Below, in pieces: positions 18,355-28,615 of a DNA stretch of 64,000 nt (its first letter is position 1; every line of letters starts with the position of its first letter). Source of the DNA: Paenibacillus alvei DSM 29. GTDB lineage: Bacteria > Bacillota > Bacilli > Paenibacillales > Paenibacillaceae. The notes beneath the pieces were generated by a model. The model saw nothing but the letters and a program-made list of their open reading frames with translations, ran no database searches and was not told the origin of the DNA. The stretch covers positions 331,001 through 395,000 of the forward strand of contig NZ_AMBZ01000004.1 in the NCBI RefSeq assembly GCF_000293805.1. The letters run 5' to 3'. The position numbers were made by a program, and so were the translations under genes.

Positions 18355-18877
18355 AATTGCTGTGGCGAGCTTGGGAAGACCAACACGCTCCCTGTGTAAC
18401 CAACGCATAAAAGTGCGGCCGACAATTGTCCGCATCAGGTTGTCAAGATCAGTTCGCATGACGCGCTTGCCATGCATTTGCCATAATATCATTCCTTACA
18501 TCATAATTTAAATAAATTGAAGATTGAATAATGTATAAAATAGGGGGTCATTATGAATAGGCTTCAATAAACAAACATATTATCTACTTTTGAATAGTAT
18601 GTGCGGGAACTACTTCACCCAATAAAAGAAAAGCTCGGTCTGTCAGCGGTTCGGTATCCATAGCGATATTTGTGCTGTATACACAGCTCTTGACTTCCTT
18701 TACTACTCGGTTCTCAAATTGTAGCCTTTTTTCTTTCCAACGATATTATGTAGCAAAATGATCAGGGTGGGAGAAAGACTTATAGTAGTAATTCCGAGTA
18801 AACTGATGTATAATTACTGAAATTTAATTTTTCGTTGATTCGACAGTACATAGAACGATCAGGAAGGGTTGGACATC
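18355..18877. other. Intergenic region before the met operon
   Basis: No gene is supported. A TATAAT at 18809-18814, about 60 bases ahead of metN, could be the operon's -10; no good -35 pairs with it. I looked for a SAM (S-box) riboswitch and found neither its conserved AGGGA core nor an antiterminator/terminator pair. Confidence 0.4.
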
Positions 18878-19945
18878 ATGATCTTTTTATCGAATATTCA
18901 TGTAACGTTTGACACGGGAACTCAATCCGTAGCTGCTGTTCAGGATGTCAGCCTGCACGTGGATGCTGGCGACGTCTACGGCATCGTTGGATACAGTGGG
19001 GCAGGGAAAAGCACTTTGGTTCGTGTCATTAACCTGCTGCAGCGGCCTGCTAGTGGGAGTGTAGAGGTGAACGGTCAGGACTTGCTGGCGTTAAGCCCCA
19101 AGGAGCTGCGAACAGCCAGGAAGAAGATCGGGATGATCTTCCAGCACTTTAACCTGATGAACTCCAGAACGATCTATGATAATGTGGATTATCCCTTGAA
19201 AAGCTCTAAGCTTTCTAAGCGGGAACGTTCACAGAAGGTCAAGGATTTGCTTGAATTAGTTGGCTTATCGGATAAAGTGGACGCATATCCCTCACAATTG
19301 TCAGGCGGGCAGAAGCAGCGGGTAGCGATTGCTAGGGCGCTGGCAAATGATCCGGAAATCCTATTATGCGATGAAGCGACGAGTGCTTTAGACCCTAAAA
19401 CCACACTATCCATATTGGAATTATTGAAAAAATTGAACCAAACCTTAGGGTTAACGATCGTGCTCATTACGCATGAAATGCAGGTGGTCAAAGAAATTTG
19501 CAACAAGGTTGCCGTGATGGAAGACGGACAAATTATCGAACAGGGCGATATTGTCGCTATCTTCAGCCGTCCGAAAAATGCGTTAACTCGTGATTTTATC
19601 CATACGGCAACTCATATGGAACAAACACTAGAGAAGCTTATCCAGCATCCGTCATTAATGCAGCGGAAGGACAATGATATTTTGTGCAAGATATCCTACA
19701 TTGGCGACAGTACGAGCGAGCCGATCATTTCGGCACTAACCGCTCGCTACAGGGTAACGACTAACATCTTATATGCGAATGTAGAAATTCTACAGCAGAC
19801 GCCTATCGGCAATCTAATTGTGGTCATGTCAGGCTCCGTAAGCAATTTAGAAGAGGCGCTCCGATATTTGCAATCGATTCAAGTCACCGTTGAATTGCTC
19901 GATGACCATCTTCTGCAAACAGGGAAAGTAGGTGAAACGGTGTGA
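18878..19945 (+). CDS. metN: Methionine ABC transporter ATP-binding protein
   Basis: A 355-residue ABC ATPase: Walker [10 protein letters not shown] (Lys44), signature LSGGQKQR, Walker [13 protein letters not shown], switch His in ITHE, and a C-terminal NIL-type regulatory domain (about residues 260-345) that binds methionine in this family. It powers D/L-methionine uptake with MetI and MetQ. ATG 18878 follows AGGAAGGG; a TTG at 18869 is weaker. The stop overlaps metI by four bases. Grouping with luxS and mtnN points to methyl-cycle duty. Confidence 0.94.
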   Translation: MIFLSNIHVTFDTGTQSVAAVQDVSLHVDAGDVYGIVGYSGAGKSTLVRVINLLQRPASGSVEVNGQDLLALSPKELRTARKKIGMIFQHFNLMNSRTIYDNVDYPLKSSKLSKRERSQKVKDLLELVGLSDKVDAYPSQLSGGQKQRVAIARALANDPEILLCDEATSALDPKTTLSILELLKKLNQTLGLTIVLITHEMQVVKEICNKVAVMEDGQIIEQGDIVAIFSRPKNALTRDFIHTATHMEQTLEKLIQHPSLMQRKDNDILCKISYIGDSTSEPIISALTARYRVTTNILYANVEILQQTPIGNLIVVMSGSVSNLEEALRYLQSIQVTVELLDDHLLQTGKVGETV

Positions 19946-20622
19946 GTGAGTTTTTAATGAACAACTTTCCGAACATCTGGAATTTAAGAGAAGAGATTCT
20001 GATCAGCATCTATGAAACGATTTACATGGTGGTCGTGACCTCACTATTTTCGGTATTATTCGGACTCTTGCTGGGCGTGACCCTGATTGTGGTCGATAAG
20101 GGCGGGATTTTGGAGAACAGGCACGTTTACAGTATCTTGGACAAAATCATTAATCTGTTTCGCTCCATTCCGTTCATTATTCTTATCGCCGTTGTCGTTC
20201 CGCTTACTCGCCTCATTGCGGGGACATCGATCGGCATGCATGCAGCGATTGTGCCGTTAGTCATTGGGATCGTTCCTTTTTATGCGAGACAAATCCAAAA
20301 TGCGCTGGTAGAGGTAGACCCGGGAATTGTGGAAGCAGCTCAGTCAATGGGATCAGGCCCAATTGAGATTGTGTTCCGTGTCTATTTGAAGGAAGGATTG
20401 AACGCTATTGTCCGTGCTTCCTCTGTGACGGTCATAAACCTGATTGGGCTGACGACGATGGCGGGTGCGATTGGCTCGGGCGGCTTGGGCAGTCTGGCAA
20501 TTAGCAAAGGGTATAACCGGTTTCAAAATGATATCACCATTGTAGCCACCATTTTGATCTTAATTCTGGTATTTGTATGCCAATTCATCGGTGACTATTT
20601 CACGAAAAAGACGATGCATTAG
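19942..20622 (+). CDS. metI: Methionine ABC transporter permease
   Basis: A 226-residue membrane protein with about five transmembrane segments and the permease EAA-like loop ([20 protein letters not shown]) that contacts the ATPase. The segment [19 protein letters not shown] is typical of MetI. GTG start overlaps the metN stop (GTGTGA context), giving translational coupling. MetQ, the binding protein, is two genes further on instead of adjacent. Confidence 0.94.
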   Translation: MSEFLMNNFPNIWNLREEILISIYETIYMVVVTSLFSVLFGLLLGVTLIVVDKGGILENRHVYSILDKIINLFRSIPFIILIAVVVPLTRLIAGTSIGMHAAIVPLVIGIVPFYARQIQNALVEVDPGIVEAAQSMGSGPIEIVFRVYLKEGLNAIVRASSVTVINLIGLTTMAGAIGSGGLGSLAISKGYNRFQNDITIVATILILILVFVCQFIGDYFTKKTMH

Positions 20623-20711
20623 AAGCAGATTAGCGAACTTGATTTATGCAGTATGCCCTCTCAGGCGCGTACTGGATTAAATACATACTACAGGCAAAGG
20701 ACTGAAGAACA

Positions 20712-21173
20712 ATGGCAAAAGTAGAAAGCTTTCAACTGGATCACACGATTGTAAAGGCTCCTTATGTAAGAGCGGCAGGACTTGAACATGATGAAAAAGG
20801 CAGCACCGTGCAAAAATACGATCTGCGCTTTTTGCAGCCAAATAAAGATGCAATTCCAACGGCAGCGCTTCACACGCTTGAGCATCTGCTTGCTACATAT
20901 ATGAGAGACGAGATTCAAGGAATCATTGATATTTCTCCGATGGGGTGCAGAACAGGTTATTATCTGATCCTGTGGAATGAGCATAGTCCGGAAGAGATTG
21001 CTTCCGCCTTGGAAAGCACGCTGAAGCGTGTATTAGAGACAACAGAGATTCCCGCTGTATCTGCACTGGAATGCGGCAACTACAAGGATCATTCGCTCTT
21101 CGCTGCACAAGAATATGCGAAGATTGTACTGGAAGCGGGAATCAGCAGAGATCCTTTTGAAAGAGTACTATAA
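20712..21173 (+). CDS. luxS: S-ribosylhomocysteine lyase (AI-2 synthase)
   Basis: A 153-residue LuxS that cleaves S-ribosylhomocysteine to homocysteine and DPD, the precursor of AI-2. The metal site His54-x-x-Glu57-His58 (HTLEH), the catalytic Cys79 in SPMGCRTGYYL and the third metal ligand Cys121 are all present. It sits between metI and an SDR gene, and mtnN, which makes its substrate, ends the operon. Product homocysteine can be remade into methionine, fitting the uptake genes around it. Confidence 0.96.
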   Translation: MAKVESFQLDHTIVKAPYVRAAGLEHDEKGSTVQKYDLRFLQPNKDAIPTAALHTLEHLLATYMRDEIQGIIDISPMGCRTGYYLILWNEHSPEEIASALESTLKRVLETTEIPAVSALECGNYKDHSLFAAQEYAKIVLEAGISRDPFERVL

Positions 21174-21178
21174 TCGCG

Positions 21179-21949
21179 ATGATTACGCTCAATCTATCGC
21201 ATCAGACAGCGATTGTAACTGGCGGGAGATCAGGCATAGGGCACGGTATTGTACAAATTTTGCTGCAAAGCGGAGCTACGGTCATCTCTGCTGATCTAGC
21301 GTACGAAGCTGATTATCGAGAGGTTGACGGTCAACTCATCGAGACGAAATTGGACTTGTCCAAATCCGAGGATATTGATCGCTGGTCCAGATTGGTTGTA
21401 GAGAATGCAGGGGTTCCCGATATCGTCGTGAACTGTGCGGGTACATCCACAATGGATTATGTGATTGACAGCAAGCTGGAGGACTGGGAGAAGGTTTTCT
21501 CCATTAACGCTACGGGGGTGTACCTGGTTTCCAAAATATTTGCCAAAGCAATGGTTGATACCGAGAAGCCGGGCAGAATCATTCAAATTGCTTCCCAAGC
21601 AGGAAAGAACGGTTACCGGGCTATGGGCGGGTATTGCGCATCCAAGCATGCTGTTCTTGGCTTGACGAAGGTGATGGCGATCGAGCTGGCGCGGCATAAC
21701 ATTCTTGTGAATGCAGTATGTCCGGGAATTGTGGAAACACCGATGAAGCATCGGGAGCGGATTGAAGGCGGAGTCATCCGTGGTATGACCGCAGAGGAAA
21801 TCTATGCGGAGGATTGTTCGCAGGTTCCGCTCGGAAGAACCGCTGAAGTTCGGGATGTGGCCAATGTCGTGTTGTTCCTAGCAAGTCCGTTGTCTTCGTA
21901 TATGACTGGTCAGGCGATTAATGTAACAGGCGGGATGACGATGCATTAA
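21179..21949 (+). CDS. SDR-family NAD(P)-dependent oxidoreductase
   Basis: A 256-residue classical short-chain dehydrogenase: TGGRSGIG (14-21), NCAG (85-88), Ser139, Tyr152 and Lys156 (YCASK). It resembles FabG- or sorbitol/acetoin-type dehydrogenases; substrate is not evident. It begins five bases after luxS with no strong ribosome site, so it is probably translated by coupling. Placement between luxS and metQ is unusual and suggests a substrate linked to the methyl cycle or to DPD/AI-2, which is inference only. Confidence 0.9.
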   Translation: MITLNLSHQTAIVTGGRSGIGHGIVQILLQSGATVISADLAYEADYREVDGQLIETKLDLSKSEDIDRWSRLVVENAGVPDIVVNCAGTSTMDYVIDSKLEDWEKVFSINATGVYLVSKIFAKAMVDTEKPGRIIQIASQAGKNGYRAMGGYCASKHAVLGLTKVMAIELARHNILVNAVCPGIVETPMKHRERIEGGVIRGMTAEEIYAEDCSQVPLGRTAEVRDVANVVLFLASPLSSYMTGQAINVTGGMTMH

Positions 21950-21998
21950 GCAAGAAAAGCTCTTATCTTTATTTTACATATAGGGGGGAGTAAATCGT

Positions 21999-22847
21999 AT
22001 GAACAAAAAGAGAGTATGGGGCGGATTAGCGGTTGGATTGGCTTTGACACTGGTGTTGGCCGGCTGCGGAGGCAAATCATCAGGCGATGCTGATAAAATC
22101 GTGATCGGTTCCCAGGGATCGGACGCTCAGATTTGGAAGCATATTGCGCAGTCTCAGGCAGCCAAGGATGCTAAGCTCAATATCGAAGTCAAGGAGATCA
22201 ATGGCGGCGTAGAGCTGAATAACGCGACCAAAGAAGGAGAAGTGGACGTCAACGCATTTCAATCTTGGGCGTACTTGGTCAGCTACAATAAAGACAGTAA
22301 AGCTAATCTTGCAGCAGTAGCGACAACGTATTTGGAGCCAATGGGGATCTATTCTGAGAAGGTTAAGGATATTAAGAACGTACCGGACGGAGCTGTTGTT
22401 GCCTTGGCGGATAACCCAGCCAACACGGCTAGAGGACTTAGCTTGTTGCAGGCAGCGGGACTCATCAAGTTGAAGGATGGGTTCAACCTGGGAACGGGTT
22501 CAGAAAGTGATGTTGTTGATAATCCAAAGCATCTGAAATTCAAGCTAATTGACGATACGACAGGCCCACGGGTCATTCAAGATGTGGATTTGGTATTGAT
22601 CGGGAATACAGTTGCGATGGAAGGCGGGTTGAATGTATTAAAGGATTCGTTGTTCCATGAAGAGATTTCTGTGGATACCAAGCATAATATCAATGTTCTC
22701 GTGACCACCTCCGACAAGCAGAACGATCCTGGCATTTTGAAGTTAGGTGAACTGTATCACAACAAAGATACGCAAAATTATATAGAGAAAGAGTTCGGAG
22801 GCACAAAAGTGCCTGTAGAAAAACCGATCTCCTATCTGAAAGAATAG
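21999..22847 (+). CDS. metQ: Methionine-binding lipoprotein
   Basis: A 282-residue solute-binding protein with a lipoprotein signal (LALTLVLAGCGG; lipidated Cys near residue 24), and NlpA/MetQ motifs: VIGSQGSDAQIWKHIAQ, GGVELNNATKEGEVDVNAFQ, PMGIYSEKVK, IPDGA-like VPDGAVVALADNPANTARGL. It delivers methionine to MetNI at the outer face of the membrane. A GGGGGGAG site precedes the ATG. Confidence 0.94.
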   Translation: MNKKRVWGGLAVGLALTLVLAGCGGKSSGDADKIVIGSQGSDAQIWKHIAQSQAAKDAKLNIEVKEINGGVELNNATKEGEVDVNAFQSWAYLVSYNKDSKANLAAVATTYLEPMGIYSEKVKDIKNVPDGAVVALADNPANTARGLSLLQAAGLIKLKDGFNLGTGSESDVVDNPKHLKFKLIDDTTGPRVIQDVDLVLIGNTVAMEGGLNVLKDSLFHEEISVDTKHNINVLVTTSDKQNDPGILKLGELYHNKDTQNYIEKEFGGTKVPVEKPISYLKE

Positions 22848-22860
22848 TGAGGCTGGCTTC

Positions 22861-23580
22861 ATGCGGATTGCAATTATAACAGCAATGGAAGAAGAGATGG
22901 CTCCTTTTCGAAGCCAGTCCCAAATTACAGCAAGGACACAGGTAGGCAAGGTTATTTTGGAAGAGGCGATTTACCAAGGCCAATCCCTGATTCTAGTGGA
23001 AAGTGGAATTGGCAAGGTCAATGCAGCTATGGCGGCGACGCTTGTGATTGAACGGTATAAACCGGATGTCATCATTAATTCCGGATCGTCAGGTGCGTTT
23101 GCAGCAGGGTTGGACATTGGTGATGTCATTGTCGCTACCCAATATGTATATGGTGATGTCGATGCCACCTGCTTTGGCTATGAACCCGGTCAGGTTCCGC
23201 AAATGCCGGCCAAGTACGATTTGGATGCAGCGTGGTTGAATGTGGCGCGGCGAGCTGCGGCAGCAGCAGATCTCCCATACTCGCTTGATTTTGGTTTGGT
23301 ACTGACTTTGGATTCATTTATGAGCGAGTCCGAACGGGTGAAGGGGGTTAAATCTACCTTTCCTCTCGTCAAGGTATCCGATATGGAAGGATTGGCAATT
23401 GTTCAGTCAGCAGCGCAATACGGAATTCCGGTATTATCCGTTAAGGCCGTATCGGACATTGCCGGACATGGCGATGTTACGGCGAACAGCTTCGATGATA
23501 ATCTGGATGTCGCTGCTGACCATGCCGCGCATTTTACGAAGTTGCTGGTTGAGCAGATGCAGTCGAGATTGGCGAGTTGA
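22861..23580 (+). CDS. mtnN: 5'-methylthioadenosine/S-adenosylhomocysteine nucleosidase
   Basis: A 239-residue Pfs/MtnN enzyme that removes adenine from SAH and MTA, giving S-ribosylhomocysteine for LuxS. The N-terminal IAIITAMEEEM carries the catalytic Glu, NSGSSGAF forms the ribose site, and VSDMEGLAIVQSA plus VKAVSDIAG hold the Met-Glu and catalytic Asp. It follows metQ by 13 bases and ends the operon before a clear terminator. Confidence 0.95.
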   Translation: MRIAIITAMEEEMAPFRSQSQITARTQVGKVILEEAIYQGQSLILVESGIGKVNAAMAATLVIERYKPDVIINSGSSGAFAAGLDIGDVIVATQYVYGDVDATCFGYEPGQVPQMPAKYDLDAAWLNVARRAAAAADLPYSLDFGLVLTLDSFMSESERVKGVKSTFPLVKVSDMEGLAIVQSAAQYGIPVLSVKAVSDIAGHGDVTANSFDDNLDVAADHAAHFTKLLVEQMQSRLAS

Positions 23581-23644
23581 ACAAAATAGAGAAGATAGGT
23601 CAGATTCGCAAATCGTACCCTGCGAATAAATAGGCCAGTTCAAG

Positions 23645-23687
23645 AAATAGACCGTTACCTTTGCCGGGGGCGGTCTATTTGCGTTTA
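23645..23687 (+). terminator. Terminator of the met/luxS operon
   Basis: AAATAGACCG (23645-23654) pairs with CGGTCTATTT (23671-23680), then GCGTTTAT. Confidence 0.75.
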
Positions 23688-24224
23688 TACTCAAAAAAGT
23701 GACTTATTCCGTTACGGACGACTTTATGAGCGGGTACTACTTAAAACCAACTAGAGTATTCTTTTTGAAAGGTTCGAGCCCGCCTATCATAAGAAGCAAG
23801 TCGTTGGACAGGATTCTACTTGAAAGCAAAGCTCCGTTTACTAAAGATATCAAATACACCTACCTACAATTTAGACTTTAAATTAAAAGTTAATAAATCA
23901 AATATATTCCATTCACTGGGATATATAAGACTTTTTTACTGCACGAAGTCTTTGTTACTGAATATTTCGACCTACACAACGCCTCGAAAAAAAGATTGAT
24001 ATTCGACCTATTATCCTATAGATTAGTAATGTTTGGGGAAATTTCAGTGAAAAAGTCGGAAATAAATACGATGATAATTTCCTATAAAACCCAATCGATT
24101 CATGTAAAACTATTTTTTGTAAATCAATGTAAAAAAGGAGTGTTGGAATGTCATTGAAAATTGAATGAATCAACATAGTAGTCTTCATTTTATTTATCAT
24201 GATTAGGGGAAAGGATTGTAAATT
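23688..24224. other. AT-rich intergenic region at the left edge of the accessory island
   Basis: No gene is supported. TTGATA (23996-24001), 17 bp and TAGATT (24019-24024) make a weak promoter candidate about 200 bases upstream of the large exoprotein gene. Base composition drops sharply compared with the met operon. Confidence 0.3.
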
Positions 24225-27200
24225 TTGAAAAAAGTAATCCGTAAGTTGATGTTCTACATATGCGTATTAGCACTTATGATGCAACCAGATCTAGTACATG
24301 CATTTACTGTTGAACAGGATCGTACGCTGCAGGGATATTTTCAAATACCTGCCAACACCTATTGCAGTAAAGCAAGCTTTATAGATTTATCCCTAGAATT
24401 TACGAATACGCAGGATACTGAAGCAGTCGTAACTCTACTTTTATTTAAGAAAGATGGTAGCTTGTATACGGAAAAAGGAACGAGCATAGATGGGCTGGAA
24501 TCTACGATTGAGCCAGGAATCCCTTTTTCTATTCAAAGAGGTTCCACTGAAACCTACCACATTTCTTACGGCGGACATCTGAATAATTGTTCAGATCGTG
24601 TATATTCAGGAAAGCTTGTGGTTACATCGGGTACAATTTCGGCTAATGGATGGGTGGACACAATCAACGGTCTTCATCCAATTCATTTCGGTGGGAGCCA
24701 GGCAGGCGGCCAGTTGAGCGGCAATCTCATTACGCCTTCTGATGTTATACCTCCTGCTAGCGTAAATAATCTGCTAATAGGTTCGACGTCGCCAACAGCA
24801 GTTAGCCTGAAGTGGACAGCGCCTGGCGATGATGAGATGAAAGGAAAAGCAGCCTTTTATGATATTCGTTACAGCACATCGCCGATCACGGAGGCGAACT
24901 GGAATGATGCGACTCAGGCAACCGGTGAGCCGGTCCCTAGCTTGGCTGGTGAGCTGGAGAAGTTTACTGTGCAAGGTCTGGATCCTAATATGATCTATTA
25001 TTTTGCCCTGAAAACTTATGATAAGGCGAATAACGGTTCCGCTCTTTCTAATGTGGTTAAAGGCGTAACGATTGATAAGGGTCCTGTCCTTGAGCGATAT
25101 ACAAACTCGATTATTCCAATCATGACAAGTTCAAATCTGCCTTCAGGTAAAGCCGCAGCAACAAGTGTGAAAGATTACTATGCGGCATGGAAAGCGTTTG
25201 AACCAGGGACTCAAGCGGGGAAAAGTTGGTTGTCAGCCTTTGCGCCGACATTGGCAGAGCCGCAACGGGTATGGTACGAATTTAATACGCAAAAGCAAGT
25301 TGCGAAATTTGCAATTTATCCGACGGAAGCGTTGAATTCAAGTCCGAAAGACTTCGAGCTTCAAGGCTGGGACGGTACGCAATGGATAACGATTCAAAGG
25401 TTTACAAACGTGACAGGTTGGGTACATGGTTCCAAGAAAGAATTTACGCTGCAAGGCACGCTGGGCAGCTACTCTAAATACGGAATTAGTATTACGTCAA
25501 CAAACGGCAATACAGCCTATACAGGCATCGGATTTATCGAAATGTTTGAACTCAAGAAAGCGATTGAGGCTGTGGCTGATTTGACACCTCAAGCACCTAC
25601 AGAATCTTCGATGAAATTGAAGTGGACAACACCGAAAGACGACGGAACAGTCAAGACGCAGAAGTTCTATGACATTCGATATAGCACCATCCCGATTACC
25701 GAATCGAACTGGATGAAAGCTGCTCAAGTGATTGGAGAACCGTTCCTTGGTGCTCCTGGAACAGAAGAATCTATGGTTGTTAAAGGGCTGCATGCGAACA
25801 GATTGTATTACTTCGCAATGAAGACCTATGATGAGGCAGGCAACATCTCGGAACTCTCCAACGTTGTATATGGAAAGACATTGCCGCTGCCTACAGATCC
25901 GGGTGTTAAGCGCTATACGACCAACGTCATTCCGCTTATGACAGGACCGGATAAACCGTCTGGCAGAGCAGACGCAACTAGTGTCAAGGCTTATCATGCG
26001 GCATGGAAGGCCTTCGGAATATTTGGCGAACCGGGGAATAGCTGGCTTTCCAATTTTGCACCAACGGAACTGGAACCACAACGGATTTGGTATGATTTCG
26101 GAATGCCTAGACAAATTACGAAACTAGCCATTTATCCAACTGAAATTTTAGATGCCAACCCGAAAGACTTCGATCTGGAAGGCTGGGACGGCGTCCAGTG
26201 GGTAACCATTCAAAGCTATACGAATGTTGTCGGCTGGGTATTCGGTTCCAAGAAAGAATTCATTGTGACCAATGCACCGCAAAGTTATACCAAATATGCA
26301 ATTCGTATTACGGCAACCAATGGAAACAATGATTTCACAGGTATCGGATTTATCGAAATGTACGAATACAAGAAGGCGATTGATGCGATCAATAATGTAA
26401 CGCCTCATTCTCCAACAGAGACGACAATTGATTTAACATGGACGGCGCCTGGCGATGACGGAACGATCAAAACATCGAAGTACTATGACATTCGTTATAG
26501 CAAGGATCCGATTACAGAGGACAACTGGTCCGTTACGAACGCAGTTTATGGCGAACCGTTTCCTCGCGCGGCAGGCTTAGACGAATCTTATACTTTGACA
26601 GGTCTTGAACCAGATACGATGTACTATGTAGCAATGAGGACGCATGATGAGTCGGGCAATATTTCATCGCTATCCAATATCGCAATGGCTACAACATTGC
26701 CGATGGGATCCTCAGCGGATGGGAAGAAATATTCTGCAACGATCATCCCGACGCTAACAGGCAGTACGACACCAAGCGGCAGAGCTGGAGCAACAAGTGT
26801 TAAAGATTTCTATGCAGCATGGAAGGCTTTTGAGCCGAACGTGCAAATAGGAAACAGTTGGGTGTCTGGTTTCCTTCCAACGCAAGCGGAACCGCAACGC
26901 GTTTGGTATGAATTCGGGGAACCAAAGCAAGTCGCTAAGTTTGCGATTTATCCAACTGAAGTGCTCGATATGAATCCGAAGGACTTTGAGCTGCTAGGCT
27001 GGGATGGGTTCAAATGGATAACGATTCAAAGTTACACTGACCAGAAAGGCTGGGTACTTGGTTCGAAGAAGGAGTTCACGATTGCCAATCCGGGAAGCTA
27101 TACCAAATATGCCCTAAGCATCACAACGAACAATGGGAATCCTTCGGCAACGGGCGTAGGGTACATTGAGATGTATGAGCTTATTAGCCCGTTAGGTAAG

Positions 27201-28595
27201 GTTACGAACTTGTCACCGATTTCTTCAACCGATTCATCGATAAAATTGAGTTGGACATCGCCAGTGGATGACAGACAAGTGAAGACACCAAAACAGTATA
27301 ATCTTCGTTACAGTACATCTCCGATCGATGAGTTGAACTGGGCAACTGTGACACAATCTGTTTACCTGGCGCTTGCGAACGCTCCAGGACAGAGCGAGTT
27401 GTTCGATGTTACGGGATTGAATGAAAATACAACGTATTTCTTTGCGCTTAAGACAGTGGATGATTCAGGGAATACTTCAGCACTATCCAATGTGATCAGC
27501 TTTGCCACAACTAGCTCAAGTCAACAAGCGAAGATCGGCATCACGGATCTTTCGTTGACTAGCGGAGACATTGCTGGAGGTACCGTCGTTACGATTCGTG
27601 GGACTAACTTCATTAAAGGTCTGAAAGTGTACTTTGGTGGGGAAGAAGCTATGGTCAACAGCGTATCCAGTTCCCAAGTAAATGTTGTGGTGCCTAAAGC
27701 AATGAAGGGTGGAACTGTGGACGTAAAAATCGTGAATCCGGACGGCCAGCAAGTCGTAAAACCAATGGCGTATACGTATTCCGTACCATCGACTGCCCCG
27801 ACAATTACAAGAGTATCCCCTACTAGCGATAATATTGCTGGAGGAACTTATATTTATATCGATGGTTCAAACTTTATGAAAGGGGCGAAGGCGTACTTTG
27901 GCAATACAGAAGGGGAAGCAACTTTTGAGTCATCTACAAGAATTTTAATAAAAGTACCGAAAGCAGCAGTAGCGGGGCCTGTAGATATCCGGATCGTGAA
28001 TCCGGATGGTCAAGAAGGCATTGTAGTAGCTGGGTTCACCTATAACGAACCGCAGCAACAGTCTGCTCCGACAATTACAACAATATCCCGTACTAGCGAT
28101 ACGATTGCTGGCGGCAGTCTATTATATATCAATGGTTCAAACTTTATGAAAGGGGCGAAGGTGTACTTTGGCAATACAGAAGGGGAAGCAACTTTTGAGT
28201 CATCTACAAGAATTTTAATAAAAGTACCGAAAGCAACAGTAACGGGTCCTGTAGATATCCGGATCGTGAATCCGGATGGTCAAGAAGGCATTGTAGTAGC
28301 CGGGTTCACCTATAACTTACCGCAGCAACCGGGTGCTCCGACAATTACAACATTATCGCGTACTAGCGATACCATTGCTGGCGGAAGTCTATTATATATC
28401 GATGGTTCAAACTTTATGCCAGGGGCAAAGGCGTACTTTGGCAATACAGAAGGGGAAGCAACTTTCGTTTCTGACACAAGAGTTAGAGCAAAAGTACCGA
28501 AAGCAGCAGTAGCAGGTCCTGTAGATATCCGGATCGTGAATCCGGATGGTCAAGAAGGTATTTTGCTAGACGGATTTACGTACAAAACTAAATAA
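24225..28595 (+). CDS. Secreted multidomain FN3 / discoidin-like / IPT protein
   Basis: A 1456-residue exported protein. Residues 1-26 are a signal peptide ending in VHA. After an N-terminal beta domain (27-175) come four fibronectin type III domains starting near residues 178, 446, 720 and 988. After each of the first three lies a galactose-binding (F5/8 type C-like) domain with SWLS..P...PQR.WYEF and GWDG..W.TIQ motifs. Four IPT/TIG domains fill residues 1102-1456. No catalytic site or sortase motif is seen, so a cell-surface or matrix adhesin, or a partner of the RHS protein that follows, is likely. TTG start follows AAAGGA. Confidence 0.82.
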   Translation: MKKVIRKLMFYICVLALMMQPDLVHAFTVEQDRTLQGYFQIPANTYCSKASFIDLSLEFTNTQDTEAVVTLLLFKKDGSLYTEKGTSIDGLESTIEPGIPFSIQRGSTETYHISYGGHLNNCSDRVYSGKLVVTSGTISANGWVDTINGLHPIHFGGSQAGGQLSGNLITPSDVIPPASVNNLLIGSTSPTAVSLKWTAPGDDEMKGKAAFYDIRYSTSPITEANWNDATQATGEPVPSLAGELEKFTVQGLDPNMIYYFALKTYDKANNGSALSNVVKGVTIDKGPVLERYTNSIIPIMTSSNLPSGKAAATSVKDYYAAWKAFEPGTQAGKSWLSAFAPTLAEPQRVWYEFNTQKQVAKFAIYPTEALNSSPKDFELQGWDGTQWITIQRFTNVTGWVHGSKKEFTLQGTLGSYSKYGISITSTNGNTAYTGIGFIEMFELKKAIEAVADLTPQAPTESSMKLKWTTPKDDGTVKTQKFYDIRYSTIPITESNWMKAAQVIGEPFLGAPGTEESMVVKGLHANRLYYFAMKTYDEAGNISELSNVVYGKTLPLPTDPGVKRYTTNVIPLMTGPDKPSGRADATSVKAYHAAWKAFGIFGEPGNSWLSNFAPTELEPQRIWYDFGMPRQITKLAIYPTEILDANPKDFDLEGWDGVQWVTIQSYTNVVGWVFGSKKEFIVTNAPQSYTKYAIRITATNGNNDFTGIGFIEMYEYKKAIDAINNVTPHSPTETTIDLTWTAPGDDGTIKTSKYYDIRYSKDPITEDNWSVTNAVYGEPFPRAAGLDESYTLTGLEPDTMYYVAMRTHDESGNISSLSNIAMATTLPMGSSADGKKYSATIIPTLTGSTTPSGRAGATSVKDFYAAWKAFEPNVQIGNSWVSGFLPTQAEPQRVWYEFGEPKQVAKFAIYPTEVLDMNPKDFELLGWDGFKWITIQSYTDQKGWVLGSKKEFTIANPGSYTKYALSITTNNGNPSATGVGYIEMYELISPLGKVTNLSPISSTDSSIKLSWTSPVDDRQVKTPKQYNLRYSTSPIDELNWATVTQSVYLALANAPGQSELFDVTGLNENTTYFFALKTVDDSGNTSALSNVISFATTSSSQQAKIGITDLSLTSGDIAGGTVVTIRGTNFIKGLKVYFGGEEAMVNSVSSSQVNVVVPKAMKGGTVDVKIVNPDGQQVVKPMAYTYSVPSTAPTITRVSPTSDNIAGGTYIYIDGSNFMKGAKAYFGNTEGEATFESSTRILIKVPKAAVAGPVDIRIVNPDGQEGIVVAGFTYNEPQQQSAPTITTISRTSDTIAGGSLLYINGSNFMKGAKVYFGNTEGEATFESSTRILIKVPKATVTGPVDIRIVNPDGQEGIVVAGFTYNLPQQPGAPTITTLSRTSDTIAGGSLLYIDGSNFMPGAKAYFGNTEGEATFVSDTRVRAKVPKAAVAGPVDIRIVNPDGQEGILLDGFTYKTK
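27531..28595 (+). repeat. Tandem IPT-domain repeats, 270-bp period
   Basis: Units begin at about 27531 (divergent), 27801, 28071 and 28341 (last one shorter). The last three share long identical blocks, for example GTAGATATCCGGATCGTGAA in each, and keep an exact 270-bp (90-residue) spacing, pointing to recent amplification or homogenisation. Confidence 0.8.
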
Positions 28596-28615
28596 GTTCT
28601 AAAGAAGCTTCACGA

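Noticed and set aside
16992-18511. Plus-strand frames overlapping the chitinase gene
   Set aside because: They are complementary-strand shadows of the GH19 gene without ribosome sites or motifs.
18540-18868. SAM riboswitch or T-box upstream of metN
   Set aside because: No conserved S-box core, no T-box sequence and no terminator/antiterminator pair could be read in this stretch.
23699-23881. Small protein of 60 residues
   Set aside because: No ribosome site, no recognisable motif, atypical composition; probably chance in AT-rich DNA after a terminator.
24225-28595. CRISPR-like or satellite array reading of the repeats
   Set aside because: All repeats are in frame, code for known beta-domain folds and are 90 to 270 residues long; they are protein-domain repeats.
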